Source of the DNA: Mesorhizobium sp.
GTDB lineage: Bacteria; Pseudomonadota; Alphaproteobacteria; Rhizobiales; Rhizobiaceae
Length of the DNA stretch: 64,000 nucleotides
Assembly: GCA_004020545.1 (NCBI GenBank)
Contig: SAQE01000003.1
Location: 1-64,000 of the forward strand
Direction: 5' to 3'
How positions within the stretch are numbered: position 1 is the first letter of the stretch; each line of letters starts with the position of its first letter. This document shows positions 38,250 through 47,868 of this stretch, in pieces. The notes under the pieces are model-generated. The model saw nothing but the letters and a program-made list of their open reading frames with translations. It did no database searches and was not told the origin of the DNA. The translations under genes were made by a program, and so were the position numbers.

Positions 38250-40319
38250 TTAGCCGAGGCCGCGCCGTGCCGCGCGCTCCTCGCGCGAGCGCCTGCGCGG
38301 GGTGGCATCACCCGCGGCGCCGTCCTCGCTCGTTGCCTTGCGCGGCGGCAGCTTCACCGCGGCCGCCAGCTTCGGGAACGGGTCGACCTTATTCGGCAGC
38401 GCCATGGCATAGACGAAGTGCTCCTGGAATTTCGGCTCCAGCGCGGTTTCGATCTTCTCGATCCGGCTCACCGTCTCTTCGATCTCGCGGCGATAGCCTC
38501 GGTTGAGCAGCGCCATGCGCGCGCCGGCGCCGGCGGCGTTGCCGACGGCCGAGACCTTGTCGAGGTCGCAGTCTGGGATCAGCCCGAGCACCATGGCGTA
38601 TTTCGGATCGATGAAGGAGCCGAAGGCGCCGGCGAAATGGATGCGGTCGACATGGTCGGTGTGCTGCTTTTCCATCAACAGCTTGGTGCCCGCATAAAGG
38701 GCTGCCTTGGCAAGCTGGATGGCGCGCACGTCGTTCTGGGTGATGGTGATCTTCGGCTCGCCATCCTTCAGCACGTAGGAGAAGGTGCGCCCGTTGGGGA
38801 CGATGCGTGGCGAGCGCGCCGCGAGCGAGCCGTCGACGACGCCGTCTTCCGAAATGATGCCCGATAGATACATCTCGGCGATCACTTCGATGATTCCGGA
38901 CCCGCAAATGCCCGTGACGCCGGTCGCCTGCACGCTTTCGGCGAAGCCCGGCTGATCGGACCAGAGTTCCGAGCCGATGACGCGGTAGCGGGGCTCAAGC
39001 GTGTCGGGATCGATGCGCACGCGCTCGATGGCGCCGGGCGCGGCGCGTTGGCCGCCGGAGATTTCCGCGCCTTCGAAGGCCGGGCCGGTCGGGGAGGAGG
39101 CCGCGACCACGCGCGTCCTGTTGCCGAGCACGATCTCGGCATTGGTGCCGACATCGACGATCAGCATCATCTCGTCCTGGCGGTGGGGGCCTTCCGACAG
39201 CGTGACGGCCGCCGCATCGGCTCCGACATGGCCGGCGATGCAGGGCAGCATGTAGAGGCGGGCGCCCTGGTTCAGCTTCAGGCCGAGGTCCGAAGCCTTG
39301 ATGCGCACGGCGCCGGAGACGGCGAGCGCGAAGGGCGCGCCGCCGAGCTCGGTCGGATCGATGCCGAGGAAGAGATGGTGCATGATCGGATTGCCGACGA
39401 ACACCGCGTCGAGGATGTCGTTGCGCTGGACATTGCCTTCCGCGCAGACCTTGTCGACGAGGCCGGAGACGGCCTCGCGCACGGCGACCGTCATGCCCTC
39501 GCGACCGTCCGGATTCATCATCACATAGGAGACGCGGCTCATCAGATCCTCGCCGAAGCGGATCTGCGGATTGGACGTGCCGGAAGAGGCTGCAACACGG
39601 CCCGACAGCAGCGATACCAGATGCATGGCAATGGTGGTCGAGCCGATATCGCAGGCGAGGCCGTAGGCCTCGTTCTTCAGGCCGGGCCAGAGCGCGATGA
39701 CGCGCGCGATGTCGCTGTCGGCATCCTTGTGGATGGCGGCGGTGGCGGTCCAGTTGCCCTTGCGCAGGATGCCTTGCACCTGCGGCAGGAGATAGAAATC
39801 GAATTCGAGGTTCTTGAGGCCCCAGTCCTTCATCAGGGCGATCTTGAGCCGGTCGAGATCGCCGAGCGGCTTGTGCATGTCGGGCTCTTCGATCTCGACA
39901 TAGCACATGCGGATCGCCGTATCGCGGGCGATCACCCTGGTGTCGGCATCCTTGCGGATGGTCTGGGCGTTGATGACCGTGTCCTGCGGCACGTCGATGA
40001 CGAGGTCGCCGAGGATCTGCGCCGAGCAGGAGAGGCGGCGGTGCTCGGGCAGGCCGCGCACGCGCTCGTAGCGCTCTTCCTTGGCGCCCTTGGGCGAGAT
40101 GTGCTCGTTGGACGAGACGATCTTGTGCTTGGCGAAATTGCCTTCCTGCACCTCGATCTGGCAGCGCCCGCAGGTGGCGCGACCGCCGCACACGCTCTCG
40201 ACATAGACGCCGAGCTGGCGCGCGGCGTCGAGCACCGGCGTGCCGACCGGGAACCGCCCGCGCTTGCCGGACGGCATGAACAGCACGAGCGGATCGGTGA
40301 TGTTGGGAGGCGGGTTCAC
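38250..40319 (-). CDS. RACo-like corrinoid-activating ferredoxin/ASKHA protein
   Basis: A 689-residue protein of the DUF4445/ASKHA family that reductively reactivates corrinoid proteins from Co(II) to Co(I) using ATP. A 2Fe-2S domain occupies about residues 10-105, with all four cysteines (Cys44, Cys50, Cys53 in CGGRATCGRC, and Cys98 in LSCSAQ). A linker follows, then an actin-like ATPase (LACDIGSTTIAMHLVSLLSG, MLIVDVGTNAEIVLGN, IHFAGAFGSFIDPKYAM). The GTG start at 40319 lies ten bases after the methyltransferase stop; an open frame to 40490 would overlap that gene. The C-terminus ends in a basic tail RRRSREERAARRGLG. It would serve the corrinoid protein encoded at 46898. Confidence 0.93.
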   Translation of the reverse strand: MNPPPNITDPLVLFMPSGKRGRFPVGTPVLDAARQLGVYVESVCGGRATCGRCQIEVQEGNFAKHKIVSSNEHISPKGAKEERYERVRGLPEHRRLSCSAQILGDLVIDVPQDTVINAQTIRKDADTRVIARDTAIRMCYVEIEEPDMHKPLGDLDRLKIALMKDWGLKNLEFDFYLLPQVQGILRKGNWTATAAIHKDADSDIARVIALWPGLKNEAYGLACDIGSTTIAMHLVSLLSGRVAASSGTSNPQIRFGEDLMSRVSYVMMNPDGREGMTVAVREAVSGLVDKVCAEGNVQRNDILDAVFVGNPIMHHLFLGIDPTELGGAPFALAVSGAVRIKASDLGLKLNQGARLYMLPCIAGHVGADAAAVTLSEGPHRQDEMMLIVDVGTNAEIVLGNRTRVVAASSPTGPAFEGAEISGGQRAAPGAIERVRIDPDTLEPRYRVIGSELWSDQPGFAESVQATGVTGICGSGIIEVIAEMYLSGIISEDGVVDGSLAARSPRIVPNGRTFSYVLKDGEPKITITQNDVRAIQLAKAALYAGTKLLMEKQHTDHVDRIHFAGAFGSFIDPKYAMVLGLIPDCDLDKVSAVGNAAGAGARMALLNRGYRREIEETVSRIEKIETALEPKFQEHFVYAMALPNKVDPFPKLAAAVKLPPRKATSEDGAAGDATPRRRSREERAARRGLG

Positions 40320-40329
40320 GATTGCATGC

Positions 40330-41304
<975 letters not shown>

Positions 41305-41320
41305 GCGATCTCTCCGTCGG

Positions 41321-41342
41321 GATATAAAGAGTTCTTTATATC
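41321..41342. promoter_or_regulatory. perfect 10-2-10 operator-like palindrome
   Basis: GATATAAAGA, two bases, then TCTTTATATC: a perfect inverted repeat 16 bases before the methyltransferase start. A close copy precedes the betaine-homocysteine methyltransferase gene. It resembles a repressor site in position and symmetry; a SahR/SAH-responsive ArsR-type regulator is a candidate from memory only. Confidence 0.75.
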
Positions 41343-41384
41343 GTTATCTGATTTCGTTCAAGCGGATGTGTGCCGGCCGCGCCG

Positions 41385-42476
41385 TCAATGCGCGGTCTTC
41401 ACCATATCCACCTGGGTTTCGGTAATCTCGTCGTGCAATATGTGGTCGAGCCGCTCGGCGACGATCTGGTCGTCGCGGCGGATTTCGCGCTTCCATGGCT
41501 GGCGGCCCTTCAGCACGCCCGATTCATCGACGATCTCGGCGACATACTCTTCCTGGCGGTAGGCCATCACATGGACGCCAGCGACGCCCGGGATTTCCTT
41601 CACCTCGTTGATGATGTCGATGCAGAGCTGTTTGCCTTCCTTCTTCTGGTCCTGCGCGCCTTCGAGCCGCTTGATCACCGCGTCGGGGATATGGATGCCG
41701 GGCACGTTGGAGCGGATCCATTTCGCAGTCTTGGCGGAAGCGAGCGGCCCGACGCCGCACAGGATGAAGACCTTTTCCGTATGCCCCAAGTCCCGCGCGC
41801 TCCGCATGAAGGTTTTGAACATCGGCACATCGAAGCAATATTGCGTCTGCACGAACTGCGCGCCCGCGGCGATCTTCTTGCCGAGATGGATCGGGCGGAA
41901 ATCGTAAGGCGGCGCGAAGGGGTTGACCGCGGCGCCGAGGAAGACCTGCGGCGGTGTCGTCAGCTTGCGGCCGGATAGGAACTTGCCGTTGTCGCGCATG
42001 ATGCGGATGGTTTCGAGCAGCGACATGGAATCGAGGTCGAACACCGGCTTGGCGCCTGGCTGATCGCCGGCCTGGACGCCATCGCCTGTGAGGCACAGCA
42101 TGTTGGCGACGCCCATCGCGGCACCGCCCAGCACGTCGCCCTGGATGGCGATGCGGTTCTTGTCGCGGCAGGCGATCTGCATGATCGGGGCATAGCCCAT
42201 GCGGGTCAAAAGCGCGCAGATGCCGACCGACGACATGTGGCAGTTGGCGCCGGAGGCGTCGACCGCGTTGATGGCATCGACCCAGCCGTCGAAGATCTTG
42301 GCGCGGTTGTAGACGTCTTCGGGGTCGGCGCTGTCGGGCGGGTTGAGCTCGGTCGTCACCGCGAACTCGCCGCGGCGCAGCACGCGCTCCAACCGGCCGC
42401 GCGAAGTGTGGCCGGGCAGAGGATCGAGCGGCAGGTGGATGCCGGCCGGGTTTTCGTCGCGCTGGCGGACGGTCAT
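41385..42476 (-). CDS. metF: methylenetetrahydrofolate reductase
   Basis: A 363-residue TIM-barrel flavoprotein of the MTHFR family that interconverts methylene-THF and methyl-THF. GRLERVLRRGEFAVTTELNP is the N-terminal segment with the catalytic glutamate, and LCLTGDGVQ and QTQYCFD match the family. The start overlaps the stop of the cysteine-rich MetV-like gene by four bases. This pairing is the MetF-MetV arrangement of acetogens, where the reductase works with an iron-sulfur partner. In a methyl-group oxidation pathway it would run in the direction methyl-THF to methylene-THF. Confidence 0.93.
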   Translation of the reverse strand: MTVRQRDENPAGIHLPLDPLPGHTSRGRLERVLRRGEFAVTTELNPPDSADPEDVYNRAKIFDGWVDAINAVDASGANCHMSSVGICALLTRMGYAPIMQIACRDKNRIAIQGDVLGGAAMGVANMLCLTGDGVQAGDQPGAKPVFDLDSMSLLETIRIMRDNGKFLSGRKLTTPPQVFLGAAVNPFAPPYDFRPIHLGKKIAAGAQFVQTQYCFDVPMFKTFMRSARDLGHTEKVFILCGVGPLASAKTAKWIRSNVPGIHIPDAVIKRLEGAQDQKKEGKQLCIDIINEVKEIPGVAGVHVMAYRQEEYVAEIVDESGVLKGRQPWKREIRRDDQIVAERLDHILHDEITETQVDMVKTAH

Positions 42477-43072
42477 GCCGAAGCTCCGGTGTTCTGCGCC
42501 TTCTGTGCCGTTTCACGCGCTGCGGCGGCTTGCGCGGTCACCCGCAGCCAGGCTGAGGTTTCGCGCAGCGACTGGTCGACCGGCTTCTGCACTTTGAGGA
42601 TATTGTCTCCATGCACCATGTTGCGGGAGCCTTCCCAGGCCTTGACCCAGACGCAGGGCATGTCGGGCTCGACCTCGCAATTGCCATTGGCGCGCACTCC
42701 GCCGCAGGGGCCGTTGCGAAGCTGCTTCGGGCAGTTCATCGGGCACGACATGCCGGTGGAGGAGAGGATGCACTGGCCGCACATGCGGCAGTCGAACATG
42801 AAGCCCTTGACCCTCTTTTCGACAAATTTCACCGGTGCTTCGACACGGCCATAGCCGATGCCCTTCCATAGGGGATGCAAGAGCAGGAAGACGTCGGCGA
42901 ACCGGCTGTAGAACCACTCGAGCAATCGCGAGTGCCGGATAGACCACAATCTCACGGCAAAAGTGCGCTGGACGCGCCGCTGCGGCGACACGTCGGCAGG
43001 CTTGTAATCGGACTTCGGCGCTGCCTTCTTGACCAAAGTGGCCTGGGTAACCGCCGGCTGTTTCTCAGACAT
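42473..43072 (-). CDS. MetV-like cysteine-rich MTHFR partner (MTHFR_C family)
   Basis: A 199-residue protein of the MTHFR C-terminal (PF12225-type) family. Eight cysteines cluster at about positions 95, 98, 101, 110, 114, 123, 132 and 140 (CRMCGQC, SCPMNCPK, GPCGG). This can hold iron-sulfur clusters or zinc. In acetogens MetV binds MetF and links it to electron transfer. It overlaps metF by four bases and the PF13769 gene by eight, so all three are translated together. Function beyond MetF partnership is inference. Confidence 0.88.
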   Translation of the reverse strand: MSEKQPAVTQATLVKKAAPKSDYKPADVSPQRRVQRTFAVRLWSIRHSRLLEWFYSRFADVFLLLHPLWKGIGYGRVEAPVKFVEKRVKGFMFDCRMCGQCILSSTGMSCPMNCPKQLRNGPCGGVRANGNCEVEPDMPCVWVKAWEGSRNMVHGDNILKVQKPVDQSLRETSAWLRVTAQAAAARETAQKAQNTGASA

Positions 43073-43367
43073 TTTCTTTCCCGCCAGCCTTGACCAGAGC
43101 GACCAGCCGCTCGCGGTCGTATTTCGCGTCGAGGTCCTGGTACGCCTTCTCGACCTCGGCTTCGATGTCGTCGCCGACTGGAACCGGATCGGCCTTGCGC
43201 CATTCGGCCAGGTAGTCGTCGGTGCCGCCGGCGCCGGTGCGCATGGCGCACATGTCGATCGCCTCGGTGAAGCGCAGCGGCAATTCGCGCTTGGCGTTCT
43301 GCCGGCCCTTCTTGACGATGACCTGGGCAGGGATGTCGCGCCAGTAGACGACGATCAGATCGGCCAT
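43065..43367 (-). CDS. PF13769-type 'virulence factor' domain protein
   Basis: A 100-residue protein starting MADLIVVYWRDIPAQVIVKK, with conserved REPLRF-like and EAIDMCAMRTG segments. The family is a short conserved domain often found upstream of metF/metV-type genes; the name virulence factor has no functional basis here. The first gene of this operon, with GGAG upstream of its ATG. I infer a role with the folate reductase complex. Confidence 0.8.
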   Translation of the reverse strand: MADLIVVYWRDIPAQVIVKKGRQNAKRELPLRFTEAIDMCAMRTGAGGTDDYLAEWRKADPVPVGDDIEAEVEKAYQDLDAKYDRERLVALVKAGGKENV

Positions 43368-43500
43368 GAATTCTCACTCCTCGATGCTGCGAGCATTGCC
43401 GCATGCGCCCCGAGGCCGCTTGTTATGGGACGACGCGCGCGCCTTCAAAAGCGACGCTGTCGATGACGCAATGCGAATGCTGGAATCCGTCGCCGGCTGA

Positions 43501-44283
43501 CTACCAGACGCGCTTCGTCAGGCCGGTCCAGAGATAGAACCAGATCGTCGGGTGATACCATTGCCTCGACGGCAGGCCGGGATCGATCGTCGCGAGCTTT
43601 CCGGCCAGCGCGTCGCTTACCGCCTCGACGCAGATATCGCGGGAAAACGCCGCCTGCCGCAGCGCGTAGCTGGCGATGGTGTCGCCCCGTTTCGGCCTGC
43701 CTCGCGCCTGCTTCAGCACGCCGCCGGTGTCGACGCCGGCATCGACCAGATGCACGGTGGTGCCGAAATTCCCTCGATCGTCTGAGGCCAGCGCCCAGTA
43801 GCCGCCATTCATGCCGCGATATTTCGGGGCGATGCCGGCATGATAGTTGAGGACCGGGCAGGGCATCTTTGGGAGGGTATCTTTCGACAGCAGCCTGCAG
43901 CCGGCGAGCAGCACGACGCCCGGCTTGATCTTCTCGATCGCCTCAAGGCATTCAGGCCCGTTGGCGGAAGGCACATGGATGATCGTTTGGCCGGGGCGAG
44001 GTTCCGTCTCAAGCTTCTCCTCGGTGATCATGCGCGCCGCATGGCCGGCAAAGAACCGTTTGCCGAGCCTGGTCAGCACCATCGTGCCAAGCTGGCCGAT
44101 GGCCGAAATCCAACCCTGGCGGCGTGCGCGGCCGAGCAGCAGTCGCTTTTTGGATTCAGGAGCTTCGAGGATGACGCTGACAGGACCGATGCGATCGGCG
44201 ATAGCACTGACGATCGCCCAGATATGCGGTCCGCCCTCGGTAACGACCACGATCGGTCGTGGACTGGATTCCGACGCTGCCAT
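43501..44283 (-). CDS. formyltransferase-fold protein
   Basis: About 260 residues of the formyl_transf_N fold. PCPVLNYHAGIAPKYRGMNG carries the conserved histidine and the LLPKYRG-like loop, and HLVDAGVDTGGVL the motif that usually includes the catalytic aspartate. The N-terminal folate-binding part is present. The family includes methionyl-tRNA, phosphoribosylglycinamide and sugar formyltransferases. The lack of the tRNA-binding C-terminal domain argues against Fmt; a sugar or small-molecule formyltransferase is more likely. An ATG nine bases upstream is an alternative start. The context in a folate-gene region is suggestive only. Confidence 0.82.
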   Translation of the reverse strand: MAASESSPRPIVVVTEGGPHIWAIVSAIADRIGPVSVILEAPESKKRLLLGRARRQGWISAIGQLGTMVLTRLGKRFFAGHAARMITEEKLETEPRPGQTIIHVPSANGPECLEAIEKIKPGVVLLAGCRLLSKDTLPKMPCPVLNYHAGIAPKYRGMNGGYWALASDDRGNFGTTVHLVDAGVDTGGVLKQARGRPKRGDTIASYALRQAAFSRDICVEAVSDALAGKLATIDPGLPSRQWYHPTIWFYLWTGLTKRVW

Positions 44284-44379
44284 GGCAAGCACCCGCTCTC
44301 ACATCGAGGCGCATGCTAGGGCGGGCGGGTTAATCCTTGGTGAGCCGGAGCCCTCGATCACGACATGAAAGGCTCTGAT

Positions 44380-44955
44380 TCAGCGCTTGAGTTCCATGAT
44401 GTCGAGCTTCGATTCGTAGTAGGGCGCGGGAAATTCGATGCGCCATTCGGTGGCGCTGCTGCGGAAAGCGTAGCCGACCTGGTCGCTTTCAGGGCCGCTG
44501 CCATAAGGCTTCGCCTTGTCGTCATTGACCGAGAACGAGCCGAGATAGATGGCGCGCTTCTCGCCGTCGTCGAAGAAGCGGCCCATGGTCCGCTGCGAGC
44601 CGCTGATCTTTTGCAGCCGCCAGCCGGAGCCGTCGTCGGTCACCTCGCATTTGAACCAGCCATAGATGACGAGCGGGCTCAAGCCACCTGCCTTGATGGT
44701 GCGGCATTTCCATTTGCCGGTCAGGTCCTTGTCGGAAAAGGCGACCAGCGGCTTGGCGAGCAACGCATCGAGTTGCTTGACCTCGGCCGGATTGCCGGCC
44801 TTCGCTTCCTCCAGAGCGGCTTTTCGCGTCTCGCCATATCTATCCAGCCGCGCCTTGTCGGCGGCGGTGATCAGCTTCTGCACCTCGCCGTCGGCATGAG
44901 CCGGCAGGACGAGGCCGATGAGGCCAAGGGCGGCGAACAGCAGGCGAGAGGTCAT
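44380..44955 (-). CDS. exported DUF4893 protein
   Basis: A 191-residue secreted protein with a signal peptide (MTSRLLFAALGLIGLVLPAHA). The mature part has a DUF4893-type sequence, including LTGKWKCRTIKAGGLSPLVI and YGWFKCEVTDDG; two cysteines are likely disulfide-linked. Function unknown. It is a stand-alone gene between the formyltransferase and SDR genes. Confidence 0.85.
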   Translation of the reverse strand: MTSRLLFAALGLIGLVLPAHADGEVQKLITAADKARLDRYGETRKAALEEAKAGNPAEVKQLDALLAKPLVAFSDKDLTGKWKCRTIKAGGLSPLVIYGWFKCEVTDDGSGWRLQKISGSQRTMGRFFDDGEKRAIYLGSFSVNDDKAKPYGSGPESDQVGYAFRSSATEWRIEFPAPYYESKLDIMELKR

Positions 44956-45076
44956 GGATGCGTTTCCCGAATCGGTGGCTGGAACAGCGGTTTCTCAGTC
45001 TGGCGCACAACTTATCCGTTCGCGCACCGCTGTCATCCATGCTTAACAGCAGCCGGCGGAAATGACGGTGTGATCG

Positions 45077-45991
45077 ATGCGGGTCTTGCTCACAGGATCG
45101 TCCGGCTGGCTGGGCAGCGCGCTTGCGCCGCGCCTGCGCCACCTTGGCCATGAGGTGATCGGTCTCGACCCGGTCCCGTCGGCAGAGACTCAGGTAGTTG
45201 GCTCGATCGCTGATCGCGATCTCGTGCTGCGGACAGTCAGCGAGAACGGCATAGAGGCCATCATCCATAGTGGTGCCCTGCACAAGCCGGACATCGAGCG
45301 CTACCAGAATACCGATTTCATCGTGACGAATGTGCAAGGAACGCTCAACCTGCTGGACGCAGCGGTAGCGTTCGGTGTCCAGCGTTTCGTTTTCACCTCC
45401 ACGACATCGCTGATGATTTCCCAGGCGATCCGCGACGGCTTCAAAGGCGGCGCGCGCAAGGCCGCCTGGCTGACGGAAGAGATGTCGCCGGAGCCGCGCA
45501 ACATCTACGGCGTGAGCAAACTCTCGGCCGAGCATCTCTGCCGCCTCCACCACCTTCAGCACGGGTTGCCGGTGGTGGTGCTGCGCACGGCCCGTTTCTT
45601 TCCCGAAGCCGACGACATGGCGCATGCGATCGAGCAATCCGACGCCAACACCAAGGCGAACGAGCTGCTGTTTCGGCGGCTGACTGTGGAGGACGCGGCG
45701 GAGGCGCATGTTGCGGCGTTGGAGAAGGCGCCGAGCCTCGGCTTCGACGTCTTCATCATCTCGGCGCCGACGCCGTTCCGGCCAGACGATTGCGCCGAGC
45801 TGATCGCCGACGCGCCGGCGGTCGTCGCGCGCTGCTTCCCGGACTATCCTAGGCTTTATGTGAGGAAGGGCTGGACGATGTTCTCTTCGATAGACCGCGT
45901 CTACGATCCGTCGCGGGCGAGGGAGCGGCTGGGCTTTGTCTGCAAGACAGGTTTTGCCGATGTGCTGAGGGCGCTCGAAGCGGAGGCGTGA
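45077..45991 (+). CDS. NAD-dependent epimerase/dehydratase
   Basis: A 304-residue extended SDR. MRVLLTGSSGWLGSALAPRL is the NAD-binding start; NIYGVSKLSAEHLCRL contains the catalytic Tyr-x3-Lys. The typical extended-SDR substrate loops follow. No partner gene identifies the sugar. It ends five bases from the convergent DUF1638 gene. Confidence 0.88.
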   Translation: MRVLLTGSSGWLGSALAPRLRHLGHEVIGLDPVPSAETQVVGSIADRDLVLRTVSENGIEAIIHSGALHKPDIERYQNTDFIVTNVQGTLNLLDAAVAFGVQRFVFTSTTSLMISQAIRDGFKGGARKAAWLTEEMSPEPRNIYGVSKLSAEHLCRLHHLQHGLPVVVLRTARFFPEADDMAHAIEQSDANTKANELLFRRLTVEDAAEAHVAALEKAPSLGFDVFIISAPTPFRPDDCAELIADAPAVVARCFPDYPRLYVRKGWTMFSSIDRVYDPSRARERLGFVCKTGFADVLRALEAEA

Positions 45992-45996
45992 AACCC

Positions 45997-46626
45997 TCAG
46001 GCGCGGGCCGCTGCCCGCGCCAGTTCGCTTGTCAGGTCGCCATAGCCGGTCGAGCGGCGCTCATAGGCGAGGCCCAGCAAAGCGGCGGCATGTTCCGCGA
46101 CCTTGTCGAGCTCGGGATCGTCGGTCTGGGCGAGGTAGACCAGCTTCTCGTAGTTGCCGAAATAGTCCTTGATCAGCTCGGGATGCCTGTCGAGGCCGAG
46201 CGGCTTGATGAAGAAAGCCTCGAATTGACGGCAGAGGAAGTCGGTCATGTAGAACGACATCATGTCGTCGTCGGCGACCTTCGCATAGGCGCCCATGCCC
46301 TGGTAGAAGGCAAAGCAATGCGGGCCCGCCATGCGCTCGACGCCATGCTTCTCGATGACCCGGTCGAGCAGGCCGCCGGTGCCGCAATCGGCGTAGCCGA
46401 CGAAGATGTGTCGATAGCCTTCCGCCTTGGCCTTCTCGATCGCCTTGTCCATCGCCGGCGCGATGCGGTCGGGATAGAAATGGAACTCGGCCGGCAGGCA
46501 GGTCAGCTCGAGATGGTCGAGCTTTAGCTGTTGCTTGACGGCCAAAACTTCGCGCGCGATCATTCCGCAGGCGATGACGAGCAGCCTGTCTGTTTGATTC
46601 GGTTTCGTTTTTTGCGTCTTGACCAA
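45997..46626 (-). CDS. DUF1638 protein, corrinoid-methyltransferase associated
   Basis: A 209-residue DUF1638 protein. RLLVIACGMIAREVLAVKQQ opens the domain and YADCGTGGLLDRVIEKHG and HCFAFYQG hold conserved Cys and His residues. DUF1638 genes are repeatedly found next to MttB-family and corrinoid-protein genes, which agrees with the neighbours here; a role in cobamide handling or methyl transfer is inferred. The start is TTG with a weak ribosome-binding site, and an internal ATG (ACGMIARE) would truncate the domain. Confidence 0.84.
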   Translation of the reverse strand: MVKTQKTKPNQTDRLLVIACGMIAREVLAVKQQLKLDHLELTCLPAEFHFYPDRIAPAMDKAIEKAKAEGYRHIFVGYADCGTGGLLDRVIEKHGVERMAGPHCFAFYQGMGAYAKVADDDMMSFYMTDFLCRQFEAFFIKPLGLDRHPELIKDYFGNYEKLVYLAQTDDPELDKVAEHAAALLGLAYERRSTGYGDLTSELARAAARA

Positions 46627-46677
46627 GTCGGCCGGCTTTCGCTGCGGGGCTAATATCTGTCGAAGGAGACACCGTCC

Positions 46678-46812
46678 ATGAAACTGCTACGCATCGCGCC
46701 GATGGCCATCCTTGCCTGCGCGCTTGCACTTACGGCCTGCGCCAACACCATTCGAGGCGTCGGCAAGGATGTCAAATCGACGGCAAGGGCGGTCAAAGAC
46801 ACTGTCAACTGA
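46678..46812 (+). CDS. entericidin-like small lipoprotein
   Basis: A 44-residue lipoprotein. MKLLRIAPMAILACALALTA is the signal, with the lipobox LTAC (modified Cys21). The mature part NTIRGVGKDVKSTARAVKDT is the amphipathic helix of the entericidin (EcnA/EcnB) family. GAAGGAG precedes the ATG. These are often paired toxin/antitoxin-like or stress lipoproteins; I see only one copy here. Confidence 0.85.
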   Translation: MKLLRIAPMAILACALALTACANTIRGVGKDVKSTARAVKDTVN

Positions 46813-46842
46813 TCGGCAGCCTCGTTCATCATCTGGGAACAA

Positions 46843-46870
46843 AAAAGCCGCGCTGCAAGGCGCGGCTTTT
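46843..46870. terminator. bidirectional intrinsic terminator
   Basis: AAAAGCCGCGC pairs with GCGCGGCTTTT around a six-base loop, with A- and T-runs on both sides. It serves the small lipoprotein gene on the plus strand and the corrinoid gene on the minus strand. Confidence 0.93.
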
Positions 46871-46897
46871 CTGTTGTTCCATCCTGATGCCTTGGGA

Positions 46898-47596
46898 TCA
46901 GGCGGAAGCGCGAACGTTGTGCTTGCGCTTCATGAAGTCCTTGGCGGTCTCGACCGCAACCGCGGCGTCGCGGCAATAAGCGTCGGCGCCGACGGCCTTG
47001 CCGAATTCCTCGTTGAGCGGCGCACCGCCGACCAGCACGACGTAGTCGTCGCGGATGCCCTTTTCCTTCATCGTGTCGATGACGACCTTCATGTAGGGCA
47101 TGGTGGTGGTGAGCAGCGCCGACATGCCGATGATGTCGGGCTGATGCTGCTCGATGGCATCGAGATACTTTTCGACCGCGTTGTTGATGCCGAGATCGAT
47201 GACGTCGAAGCCGGCGCCTTCCATCATCATGCCGACGAGGTTCTTGCCGATGTCGTGGATATCGCCCTTGACGGTGCCGATCACCATCTTGCCCTGCTTC
47301 GGCGCGCCGGTGGCGGCGAGCAGCGGACGCAGGATCGCCATGCCGGCCTTCATCGCGTTGGCCGACAGCAGCACTTCCGGCACGAACAGGATGCCGTCGC
47401 GGAAGTCCTCGCCGACGATGCGCATGCCTTCGACCAGCGCTTCGGTCAGCACCTTGTAAGGCGCCCAATTGCGCTCGAGAAGGATATGCGTGCCTTCCTC
47501 GATCTCTTCCTTCAGACCGTCATAGAGGTCGTCGTGCATCTGCTGCACGAGTTCCTCGTCGGAAAGCTCGGAAAGGATGATCTCGTCGTCGGACAT
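46898..47596 (-). CDS. methyltransferase corrinoid protein (MtbC/MttC-like)
   Basis: A 232-residue cobalamin-binding protein with an N-terminal helical cap (about 10-95) and a C-terminal Rossmann-like B12 domain. The diagnostic D-x-H-x-x-G motif is in KGDIHDIGKNLVGMM (His114 as lower cobalt ligand), and NNAVEKYLDAIEQHQPDIIG and VVLVGGAPLNEEFG complete the fold. It carries methyl groups for the neighbouring MttB homologue. I start at MSDDEIILSELSDEEL, which has AAGGAG upstream; the longer frame adds 20 odd residues. It is divergent from mttB with 272 bases between. Confidence 0.95.
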   Translation of the reverse strand: MSDDEIILSELSDEELVQQMHDDLYDGLKEEIEEGTHILLERNWAPYKVLTEALVEGMRIVGEDFRDGILFVPEVLLSANAMKAGMAILRPLLAATGAPKQGKMVIGTVKGDIHDIGKNLVGMMMEGAGFDVIDLGINNAVEKYLDAIEQHQPDIIGMSALLTTTMPYMKVVIDTMKEKGIRDDYVVLVGGAPLNEEFGKAVGADAYCRDAAVAVETAKDFMKRKHNVRASA

Positions 47597-47868
47597 TTTT
47601 TCTCGGGCTCCTTGCTGCTCGGAATGACTGCGGCAGCCTAAAAATCGATGCGCCAATACCTAACCCGCGAGGGCAAGGTAGCCATAGCTGATTTGCGACT
47701 TCCCGCAAAAGGAAAGCGACTGAAAAGTTGGCGGTTTTCTTGTCGATTTTGCGACAGGCGTTGGCGCTGGCTGGCCGTTTCCAATAGGGTGCATGGCTAC
47801 GATCCGGCAACAAGCGGCGACGATGGGCCGCCCTAGCCAATTCAGGCCAAGTTATAGGAAGAACGATC

